A stretch of DNA of 64,000 nucleotides, taken from positions 41,852,935-41,916,934 of the forward strand of contig OX344764.1 of NCBI GenBank assembly GCA_947034895.1. Reading direction: 5' to 3'. A program made the position numbers and the translations under genes. The notes beneath the pieces were generated by a model. It was not told where the DNA came from. It searched no databases and was given only the letters and a program-made list of their open reading frames with translations. The stretch is from Rhytidiadelphus loreus. Lineage: Eukaryota; Streptophyta; Bryopsida; Hypnales; Hylocomiaceae. Below, one piece after another: positions 23,349 through 33,751 of this stretch; the first letter of the stretch is position 1; each line of letters starts with the position of its first letter.

Positions 23349-26300
23349 AGCAAGACATGGTGACGATGTATCTTCACCATCCTCAACCTCCTCACGTACC
23401 AGTCACTCATGAAGCAGGACCATCTCAGCCTCTAACACCATTGGATGCCAATATGGAAGTGTCTAAAGATTTTGAAGAAGAAAAAGGCATTGAAGAGGAA
23501 TAAGATGATGAGGCTTTATTAGTAAGTTTTGATGATGTGATGGATGTTGTTGACCGCACCGTTGACGCATTTGAGAGTTCCGTGCTAAGTCGAGTTAGTG
23601 ACATAGGAGCACCAAAATACTCACGTTATCTTACGCCACTAGCAAAACGTAGACATCTTGATTTAATCCTTAGGGGGGCTAGAAACCGTCCGGTCAGATT
23701 CATGTCTCCCGAGAGTTCAGACACTGAGTATACCTCTGTCAAGCAAATGTCTATTACCATTGACGGTCCACCTATGGAGGAGACTTGTGATTGTGCACAT
23801 AGCACACTTCAAGGATTAGGAGAACCTATCATCATTCACTTGAGCTCTGACTCAGAGGAAAATGTAGAAATTGACTGATTCCATTGTATCGGATTTGTTT
23901 TGGGTACATATTGTTTGAGAGCCTTGCGTATACAAGATATCTATTTTGACCCCATATCTTTGCCCTTTAATGTTTGATTAATCTTGTAGTCATTTTAATA
24001 TAGATTCCAAGTATGTTTTTTTATATATGTATGTTTAGATCTGTGGATGCTTATATTTTCATATTGGTTAATTTTAAGGTCTTCACTTGCAGATGGATGG
24101 AACTCCCACAAACCTTTGGCTTGAGGAGACCATTCATAAAACTCCAAATACCAAAGAATCAGCTCAGTCGCTCATTATAGGGAAAGGGAAAGAAGACATG
24201 ATGGAGGAAGACGAGGCCAATGTTGTGTCGGAGGCAGACCACAAGGACTTCTTGGAAGACGATCTCCAACAATATCAGAAGGTGGACTCGGTGAACACCA
24301 TCATGTCACTAAGGATGAAGCCAGATCACCTTTTCCGGCTCCAGATCCCGCTTTGCCGAATGGTGCCTATGCCCATGGTGAGGCCAACCCTCTCATGCGA
24401 TCTTGATTTTTTAGAGCACGAATTTAGTAAAGGTTATTGAGAAAGAGCGGCAGTTTTCTATGTCAGTACAATGAATGAGGCTGGAGAGAGCTCACATTTC
24501 ACGGAAGAGGAGATAGAGAAGTGGGATCCGCTATGGAAAGAAAAGAATGATAGCTTCAACGCCAATGTCAACTCCGTGCCGGACCTGAGGTTTTTGAAGA
24601 ACCTCAAGTTCTATGTTTGTGATGGTAATCACCGACTCTTCTCGTGGATGAACTTCATTAACAAGAAACACTCCAAAGAGACGGAGTGACATTATGCAGT
24701 TGACTCGATTGTACTTGATACAAAGGGCAAAATCGAGCTTGTCATGCATGACATAAATAAGTAAGTATCTTGTTCCCTCATTGAAAACTTCACTTTCAAT
24801 TTATTGTTTGTGGATTTAAAAATGCTGCAATATCCGTGGAAAAAATTAACACAAAGTTGTTTCCATATTCTCCAGGTCCACCGAAGACTCGCATGTGAAG
24901 ACCAATTTGGTCCACACATTGTACAGGGTTCAAAAATATGGCCGCCTCCCTATAGAGCGGTTCAAGGAGATGCTGAGGTCATTGGAGCTCCGATTGTGTG
25001 GAGCACTTAAAACTAAGAAGACTTGGTATTCCATACCATTGCAAGTATTCACTTCATTTCTTTTCCGGGTGAGGATCTATAAAAATGTAGTTCCCATTCA
25101 ATTTATTATATTTATTGTGGAATTTTTTAAGAAATATTTTAATAAGTTATTTCCATCCAACTTTTGCAGCAAGAGATTGCCCAATTCGCTGATGCAGCAG
25201 TTCGGAGGTATAATAAAACAATGCCGAAGGATGACAAAACTCCCGAGGAACTTCCGCATGTAATGAGATCTGGAGCAAATGAAAAGACCAGCAAAGTAGC
25301 AAACCCAATGTCAAAATGTCGAAGTTGGTTGCCGTGGCCAATCCAGTTAATAAGCTAGGTTTTCTAGACGAGATGAATTCATATCCTTCATTGTGAATGT
25401 TTGCCATTGATATTGTTGTGTCTTCAAAATTTAATTGACCTTTTTTTTTAAAGATTGAGAAGCACTGGAGCTCAAATGAGGTCCCAGAGATGACTCTAGA
25501 GAAGCTTCAAATGGTTGCCACTTGCAATACCACAATAGATCACAAAATCAAGTTTCTTAAGTGGTGGAACTCATCTACACCATCACGTGATGCCAGATGA
25601 TTTCCACCTAGGCCAATGTTAGAGACATTGCTTGGTCCTTTCTTAAACCGTTGTATTTGGTATGCTAGGGTAAGTGCATATCTTTGTAAGTTTTTTCAAA
25701 TTGATAGCCACCCAAATTTGTATTCACTAAGACATAGAGAATTTTAAAATTCTTGCATTGCACTACATATCATAGGATTACTAATATGTCTTTTTTTTTC
25801 ACAAATTGAAGATGGAGTTGTGCAATACTTTGAAGAAGTTGTCAAACATGACAACATCATCATCAAAATGAATGTTCCACTGCAACTAGAGACCTTAACG
25901 GAATACTTAGAAGGTTGGAGGAGGAAAATCTGGAATCAAGGATTCTTGGCACATCTGAGGGGAGCTAATTACTTTAAGATAAGTGATAACTTCAACATGT
26001 ATGAAGGCTCCCAACAGGCCGTGAAGAGGGTGCTTTTCCGGTACGTTGTTAAAACCCTAAGCTATTATTCATCTTGAAAGAAGCGCATCGCCCTCTTCAA
26101 TATCCCATTTTTTCCATATTGCAATATTACAAAGTTTACCAACTAGAAGATCACATGTATCAAAATGTAATATTAGGAATGTTTAATGATATCATGATGG
26201 TCATACAAAGTGATCTTGCAGAAGTCTAGTTTAAAAGTTTTTTTGACCCAGAACTCCATTTCAATCCACAAATTTGATTTCATAAGGTACAAATCAACAA

Positions 26301-29300
26301 ATACAATCACATTATACTTTGATCATTCTTGCTACTGAGGATATAGATTTCTGTACATTCCACTTTAGAAATATTTGTTTAAGGATTCATCATTTCTTAG
26401 ACTTCATTCAATACAATAAATATTGTAAATTTCAATGTATGCATATTTCATAATATTTGTATGAAATTATGAATGTCATTTTTTTGAAAGACTAATTGAT
26501 ATTATCACTTTGCATTCACTAGAAGAAACCCATGTTTTTAGTAGTGTTTTTAAAGACGTGAAAGTATGTTTTTTTCAATTAAAGGTATGTCAACTCTAAT
26601 GTCACCTAAAATCCATTGTAGGCGGCATTTCTACAAACAGCTGAAATCTACTATAACGTGCCCTAATGTCTACATGTTTCATGAAAACGGTTGTTGATAC
26701 CTCGTGTTGTCACTCTCCAAATGCTTGCCACGTAGATGCCACATGGCAGCCACATCATTTTATTTTGTTCGGGCAATGTCTTTTTTTATTAATAAAAAAA
26801 TCATCGTCATAATACAACACGTGATGTGCCTCACTGAAAAATACAAATGGCATTAATTGTATGAAATAATTATTTAAAATAATAATAATAATTTTAAAAT
26901 TTTAAAAAAAATGAACAAGAAAAATTGTCAAATTTACCAAGAATTTACAATCTACTCAAAAGAATTTTTAATGGCAAAGTTAAGTAATTATTTCATTGGC
27001 ATTTAGTGAGAATGAAGGGTGGAGAGGTCCCTTTTATACTAAAATTCATCATCCATTCATGACAAAGGATATGGGATAATTCACAAATGAGAACTTGACT
27101 ACATTATATGTGGATGTTGTTTTAAACATGAGGACGTTTTTTTCGACATCTACATGTTATGTCCAACATCTAGAGGTTGTTTTAAACATGTGGTTGTTTA
27201 TTTAGACATTCAACTTTGAAAAAAAAATTGCTTATTTCCTACCACCCCACTTGTATAAAGAGATTCTTTTTTCATCCATAGTATACATCCATCAATTTTC
27301 TTTTTTTTTCAAAGCATGCCACATGGCTACCCTTTCCCAATTTTTTTAACATCCAGTCAGCATTTTATATTAGCCTACAATAACTTACAAAAATTTACCC
27401 AAATAAATCCAAAAACCCTAGTCGATGTGGTACTTCCATGTTTTTTGGGACATTCTAGTAAGCGTCACCATGTTTTATTTGATGTTCAAAAAAACATACA
27501 CGTCCCTTGTGTCATCCACCTGTTTTTGTTTTAACGTCCCCATGTCTTTTCCAACATTAGCAAAAATTTGCCTCCCATAGGCTTAGAATTTGTGACACAT
27601 TGATGTCAATGAAAACATGACCCATTTCTTCATAACACCACAGAAAACACGGGTTTCTTATAGTGATTCTCTTCAAATATAGCCAATTTTCACTAATGTA
27701 TCTACTATATAGTATGGTAAATGCATAGCATAAGAAGCCAAAAATGTTTTAATGTGTTTAAAAATGAGAACATGAATTCAAAATGTCCTTTTTCCAGATA
27801 AGAATCACAATCTTGAATCTAAAAACCTGTTAGAAGCAAAGAAATGAACCATTGTAGGGGGGTCCCCGGATAACCTCTACAACATGCCTCAGATTCGAGA
27901 CATGTTCTAGAAGTTGTCCTGGGAACTCCATTTTGTTCCCTCAAAGTTGTAAAATATAAGTTTTTGACCTCAATTTTTTTAATACGTTAGAACTCTTGAT
28001 TTTTGATTGTAGTAATGGGCTTGAAATTCTCTTTTGCACCTTACTTGATTTTGAAAGTTTTCTTTAATGTTTTGGATTTCTCATGGAGCAGATATTTCAA
28101 GTTTGAATTTGAAGGAAAAGGAGCAATTCAGAGGGCAGACCTTCCTCCATTCCTTTCAGTCTTTCTAGATCGCACTTCTGCCAGTTGTATGTACACGGCA
28201 AATCAACTTCGAACATTCACCACGGCTCATCTCAATGGCGGTGGATGGTACATTGACTGCCCAATTTCATACACCCATCTGTCGGAGGTAGAACTCCAAA
28301 ATTCCTTGGAGGGCATCGGAGCAGTTGATTTAAATGTGGACAAGTTTGCAGGCCTCACCGACGATCAAAGGAAGAAGGCAATTGCCAAGAGGGACCAATC
28401 TGACAAAAAGAAAGCGACACGTCTCTAAATTGCTTTGGAGAACAAACAAAAGAAGGAAACGGAGCGCTTGGCAAAGCTGGAAGAGAAGAAGAAGGAGAAT
28501 CAACTGGAGAAGGAGGAGAAAGCAAAGGCAAAGGGAAAGAAAAACAAAGATGGTGATACCGGCATTCCAGCATCATCAGCGGTTGATCAGAGCTCGCAAT
28601 TGGTGGAGGGAACTCAGAGCCGAATGAAGAGGAAGGCCGTTCTTGCAGAGTGGACGGAGGAGATAGTGACGCAAGGTACGCAGGTTGTGGTACTTGACGA
28701 TGAAGATGTGAAATCAAAGGAGTTGATGTTGAACGTGTCAGTGGTTGACATCATGGACAATTTGGGGAGTTCAGCACCAAATTGTCATACTGAAGTCGTG
28801 GACTTCATTAAAAAAGTATGCCTAAACTTCAAGTTCAATTTATAAGTTCAGATATTTTTTGGAGAGCAAGTTGTTTCATTTTGAGTTTTCTAATAACATG
28901 AAGAATCACTTAACTGTAGATGAATGCAGAAAAACCTCGCTTGTTTGACGGCAGGGTCAGTCGGGAGCCTTTGGTGGATCTAATTATTTTTTACTGTCAA
29001 GAGAACCTCCCCGAGTCCCCATGCTACTAATCTCTGAAAAGCGCATTCCGTCACGGAACTTAGACCCAACATGTGCGGAAATGCAAAATGCATTTCACTT
29101 TGCCGAGGAGAACTTACAAGACAATGGCTGCATTCTTGTATTTCACTCTTACAGCCTTCAGTCGCGCCGTATGTTTGCAAGATTGAGGAATGTTTTCAAG
29201 AAGTTGGTGATGAAGAAGGAGTGGTTGGCATTCAACTAGTTGGACCTAGCATTGGGTATTAACCCTGGCCAAACAGTAAGTTTGTTTGAGAATTTGCAAT

Positions 29301-30315
29301 GTGAATGTCAATTGTCTTGGAAGCATTCGTTTTTATACTAAACATATTGTTTTCATTTTTGCAGACTGTGAAGTTTGGAGTTACCCTTCTTGTGAAGGAC
29401 CAAGATGAAAAAGGGCCCACAAGTTTCAAGTTTAGGCAGATGAGGGCCATGACAAAAGCGAAGTGGAATCTTGAAAAGAAAGACATAGTGATCAATTATA
29501 TCACGGAAGAGACAATGTTGGTCGACAAGGATTCAAAAATGCCTTGGCGCGGTCCGTGAGAGATAGATGCAAGGTTTCTACAGTTTTTCATCGAAGGGTG
29601 CACCGACGAAGAAGATATAGTTCTTGACTACACCGCAGCTACAAGTCAGTACACAATTTCAAATGATAGTTCTGAAGTGAAATGTGTATTTGTGTGTATT
29701 GAAGTTCTAATCTTCACATGCTTTTGTTGCAGGTGCATCAATTATTGCATGTCGTGGCACAAGACGGCATATCATGGCTTTGGAGAAGGACGAGAATATC
29801 TTCAACGGGGTTCTCTTGCCGATGAAGAAAGCCACTCCAATGGAAGAAGTAACACAAGCTCCAAGTGAAGTTTTTGCCATTCTTGATCTAGATGTTGTGT
29901 ACGTGGAGCCGGTGGTGTCATAGTGTTTACACGCAACATTAGACCCAGTAAGTAAGTTTTGTATTCTAAACTTATGTGTATGTTTTTGTATTCAATACAT
30001 ATTGCACCTTATTATTTCCAAAGATTGAACATTGAATTGTTTGTTTTTGAAAGAACGAAGGAGTGATTCATGGACCACGTATGAAGAAGATACAAAGACT
30101 TATTTTGAGTCCGGAGAAGTCTTACGATCTTCCACTGTATGTTGAGAAGATGGCATCACAGTATGAATAAAATGGTTGCAAAGAGACAAAACCTCGCATA
30201 CCCAAATATGTTGCAAACGTAGTTCATTTTTTAGATGTTTCAGCTTCTGAGGGGGAAGAGACTCCAAAGTCATCTTCGAGTGAGGTTTCTGTGATCGAGT
30301 CTACAGTAACTTAGA
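23349..30315 (+). pseudogene. ParB-like plus N4/N6 DNA aminomethyltransferase-like gene, decayed
   Basis: A chain of exon-like blocks with plausible splice sites: 23349-23877, 24093-24762, 24878-25051, 25171-25350, 25455-25669, 25811-26040, 28092-28817, 28920-29276, 29365-29644, 29734-29922, 30056-30315 (edges approximate). The second block has KFYVCDGNHRLFSW (DGNHR at 24621-24635), the hallmark of ParB/sulfiredoxin-like folds. The seventh has a Lys/Glu-rich linker. Blocks 8-10 resemble class-beta amino-methyltransferases: DPTCAEMQNAFHFAEENLQD then GCILVFH, FGVTLLVKD, and a motif-I-like segment LDYTAAT/SASIIACRGTRRH then IMALEKDENIF at 29623-29790. In-frame stops occur near 23500, 24438, 24687, 25598, 28426, 29237 and 29557, with a frame break near 29019. 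No DPPY-type catalytic motif is recognisable. The gene is clearly dead; whether it came from a host family, a transposon or a virus is unknown. Confidence 0.6.
26517..27665. mobile_element. non-autonomous CACTA element 2
   Basis: The left end is CACTAGAAGAAACCCATGTTTTT and the right end, in reverse complement, is CACTATAAGAAACCCGTGTTTTC. The 3-bp duplication ATT lies at 26514-26516 and 27666-27668. It is 1149 bp with no transposase. It sits in the long intron between the block ending at 26040 and the one starting near 28092 of the ParB/methyltransferase relic, and it belongs to the same family as 19853-20851. Confidence 0.88.
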
Positions 30316-30338
30316 CTCATGAGATTAACATACCTTTT

Positions 30339-31069
30339 GAGGGTGATTGCAAGAAAGACCGAACGATTTTAGTAGCGTTTGGTCAAAAACTGTGTTTTTT
30401 CTGCCCAGTACTAGGAGTACTAGGAGTACTACAAAATGGAGCAATCTCAGCCGTTGATCTGAAAAATCAACAGCCAATAGTACATTTGAGTACTTTATAA
30501 TACTGAAACAGTACTACTTAAAAAAAATGACAGTTTGTCACAGAAAGTAGATAAAATTAAGTATAAATTAATAAAAATTAGAAAATCATGAATGAAAAAA
30601 AACTAAAAATTGGCCATTTATAAAGACTTGATAGTGATTACATTTCACCAAAAACTAGAAGTTGGAACCATCATAAATGTTTGGAGTGCTATGCGTAAGG
30701 GACCCCTATTCACATGCATGTTGAGGACAAAAAATTGAGTTTTTTTGAATGCCCTTTGGTAGGCATATGCTCATCTAGTGTGGAAATAGCCCACAAAAAA
30801 TTCAAGTGAACATCATAATTTTTGGATGCTCTACAGTACTAAAAACTCCTAAACCGCAAAGTGTGACAAATTAGCTAAATTGACATTTAATTATAAAATT
30901 ATTTTTCAAAATTTATGAAAAATAATGAATCTCATGATTTCTCAGTTAGCCATCTTCAATAAAAATTTCAAGTCCATCGGCTTCATTTTCCAAAAGTTAT
31001 GATTGATGGCAACTTAGTCACTTCAATTTGTGACGCCAAATAGGACGAGTCTTTCTTGCAATCACCCTC
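30339..31069. mobile_element. non-autonomous TIR element, unclassified
   Basis: The ends are an exact inverted repeat of at least 20 bp: GAGGGTGATTGCAAGAAAGA at 30339 and TCTTTCTTGCAATCACCCTC ending at 31069. The 731-bp interior is AT-rich and non-coding and contains the short tandem ACTAGGAGTACTAGGAGTACT at about 30410. I cannot see an unambiguous target duplication. It starts about 25 bp after the end of the methyltransferase relic. Confidence 0.7.
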
Positions 31070-31111
31070 TAATATATTCATTATGGATAAATTTTGTAAA
31101 GAAAGTACACT

Positions 31112-31326
31112 CACTACAAGAAAAACTGTCCAAAATGACAGAAATTGGCTCGAATCAACAAGTCTTAATGGACAAAAAATTGACAGATTTTTGTCGATTT
31201 GGACAAATTTATGTCAATTTGGTCAATTTTTTGTCCAAATCGACAAAAATCTGTCAATTCTTTGTCAATTAGGACTTATTGATTTGGACCGGTTTTCTGT
31301 CATTTTGGACAACTTTTCTTATAGTG
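31112..31326. mobile_element. miniature CACTA element, near-complete hairpin
   Basis: The ends are CACTACAAGAAAAACTGTCC and, in reverse complement, CACTATAAGAAAAGTTGTCC, with a 3-bp duplication ACT at 31109-31111 and 31327-31329. The 215-bp element is palindromic over most of its length (AAAATGACAG, TTGACAGATTTTTGTCGATT and their complements). A transcript crossing it would fold into a long hairpin. Confidence 0.85.
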
Positions 31327-31791
31327 ACTACAACAACGGCAGTGTTTTATGACTACAAAAATATGACTAAGGATGACTGGCGACTACTCACAATTATATT
31401 AATGGAGGTCAATACCTTGGGGAGAAATATGACTACAAAATATGATTGCCAGTCGTTTTTAGGCCTTGTATTTCACGGGCGTATATTATACATCCGTTGA
31501 GAACACCAAAGTATTTTATAGGGAACAATAGGGAACTCATTTGAGAACATTGAGTTATATTATTAGTCATATTTTCATGGTAGTAACATTTTTTTGTTTT
31601 TGGTCAATCTAAGAAAAACATGGGCAATCAAAAAAATATAGACAAGCCATTGTTTAAAATTTTGAAACCTAATCACCACTTTTTAAGGGTTTTGAAACCC
31701 TAGCCGTTATTTTTTTAGGATTTTGAAATCCTAGCCACTACTTCTTTTGACTCTTCTTCCTTACCTTTTATTGTCTCTTATCTCTTGTCTC

Positions 31792-32010
31792 TTTGAATTC
31801 ACTCTTATTTCTTAGTTGTTGTGTTTTGTTGCATTTTGAGTTCACTCTTGTTTCTTAATTGTTGTGTTTTGTTGCATCTTGAGTTCACTCTTGTTTCTTA
31901 GTTGTTGTGTTTTGTTGCATCTTGAATTCACTCTTACCTCTTAGTTGTTGTCTTTTGTTGCATCTAGAGTTACTCTTACTTCTTAAAGTTGTTGTCTTTT
32001 GTTGCATCTT
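31792..32010. repeat. 43-bp tandem repeat, about five copies
   Basis: The unit resembles GAGTTCACTCTTGTTTCTTA followed by GTTGTTGTGTTTTGTTGCATCT. The five consecutive copies diverge progressively and grade into a T/C-rich tract to about 32260. The open frames across it (31999-32352) are low-complexity Leu/Phe/Ser strings and are not credible genes. Confidence 0.8.
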
Positions 32011-32840
32011 CACTCTTGCATCTTGTTTTTTTCTTCTTGCATCGTAATTCTTTTTTCTTCTTATTTCTTATTTCTTACTTTTTGTTCTCTCTTTTTGTTT
32101 CTTGTTTCTTTTTGTTGCATCTTAACTCTTTTTTGTTGTTTCTTGTTACCTCTTAGTAGTTGCTCCTTATTGTTTTTTGTGCATCTTAACTTATATTTGT
32201 TGTTATCTTTTAGCACTTGTTGCCTTTTTTCTTCTTGTTCCTTGCATCACTATTGTTTTTCTTCTTATCCTAAATTTGTATTTATATTACATATTTTCTA
32301 TTGTTGTAAATTTTTTAAGATTGAGCTTTGTTGTATGTTCATTAAAAATTAACCTCCTATTTCTTTAATTGTATATGCAGGCAACAAAATTGGAACAAAG
32401 TCGTTGGAGGCTACTTGCAACTTACTTCATATTATTGAAAGAAATATAGTCTCTATTGACTTGTGTAGATAATTCATTGTGATATACATATTTTGTATTT
32501 ATGACTAATAAATTATAAATGTCATTGAAAAGAGTCACATTCCTTCTTATATATTCCCTCTCCAATATAATTGTTTCTTGTATATCTTTAAAATCATATG
32601 TATTTGTTTTTAACTACATGAAATCTTTTATTCAATTATTCAATCATTTTAATGTATGATTGCAAATATGCTTAGGTATCCTACAACCGTTGTATGATTT
32701 GTTCAATTCATAGTTCAAAATACATATCAATAAAAAAAATGATCTACTTGGAGTCACAAAATGATTATAATAATTTCCAGAAATGACTAGGTGCTCTCAA
32801 TATAACTGAAAAATATGACTGAGAAGAGTCATTTTACAAA

Positions 32841-33022
32841 TCATCAAAAAATATGACTCACCGCAGTCATATTCCACATGACTGCAAAATATGACTGACC
32901 GCAGTCATATTCCACTTCATCAAAAAATATGACTCAACGCAGTCATATTCCACAAAATATGACTGACCACAGTCATATTCCACGTCATCAAAAAATATGA
33001 TTGAACGCAGTCATATTTCACG
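32841..33022. repeat. tandem array of five short hairpins
   Basis: Five units of about 31-38 bp are seen. Each has the inverted pair AATATGACT ... AGTCATATT around a 4-nt loop such as CACCGC or GACCGC, separated by TCCAC and ATCAAAA spacers. The motif ATATGACT also occurs near both ends of the surrounding element. These look like subterminal transposase-binding repeats amplified in tandem. Confidence 0.75.
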
Positions 33023-33751
33023 TAGGATTTTTTCATTTACCTGGGCAGCTGAAGAAAAAGTCAAAGAAAGTCAAAATATATGATTTGTTGGCATATTATA
33101 GCTAATTATGGGTATTTAAACCCCTCAACTTAAATGATTGCCAATATGACTGATGTCTGAAGCGATTGCTTCTAAACGACTGCAATCAATCATATTTTGA
33201 GTCATCTACAATGATTTCTGTGCGAGTCATATTTTTTAATTTTACGAGTTACGACTCACTGTAGTTGTTTTTTGTAGTCATAAAACACTGCTTTTGTTGT
33301 ACATGTAATATACGTTGCTTTGAAATTGTGAAACAAAATTATAAGTAATATAGCATTGGATATAATATCAACAAATTATGTAATTGGTACATATAAAATA
33401 CCATGAAAAAAAGAGTATATGGGCTAAATTGTAGACTTTACTATTTATTGGCTCTCAATAATTATATGTGGATGAAAAGTGAGTACTTTTAGTTGGAATA
33501 CGTGGATGAATGACTATTAGGGTTGGCAGACTTCAACGTCGTGAACGTATCCAACAGCAGTACCCAAAGTCCGGATCTAATTTTGAGATCTAGGTTTTTG
33601 AATGTGGAATACGTGAAGAAAATATTGTCGCGCACGTTTTCAAATTCTATTTGCCTCCTCTTCGTGTACTTTGCAGTTTTGGATTTTGGAGCTTAGGGTT
33701 TAGGGTTCGGACATTGTCATTTTCATCGGTTTTGGATTGTTGCTTACAAAT

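Larger units (their letters stand above)
31327..33304. mobile_element. large decayed TIR element, possibly CACTA-type
   Basis: The left end has ACAACAACGGCAGTGTTTTA then TGACTACAAAAA; the right end, in reverse complement, has ACAACAAAAGCAGTGTTTTA then TGACTACAAAAA. If the mini-CACTA at 31112-31326 and one ACT are removed, the left end becomes CACTACAACAACGGCAGTG, which suggests an older CACTA terminus. The interior holds a 43-bp tandem array and an array of short hairpins. No intact transposase is present. Confidence 0.6.

Noticed and set aside
31999..32352. 117-codon open frame rich in Leu, Phe, Ser and Cys
   Set aside because: It comes from a T/C-rich low-complexity tract at the end of the 43-bp repeats, not from a protein gene.
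33690..33710. TTTAGGG telomere-type repeats (also near 11660)
   Set aside because: Only one or two units occur at each place; this is consistent with common plant telo-box or chance text rather than a telomere array.
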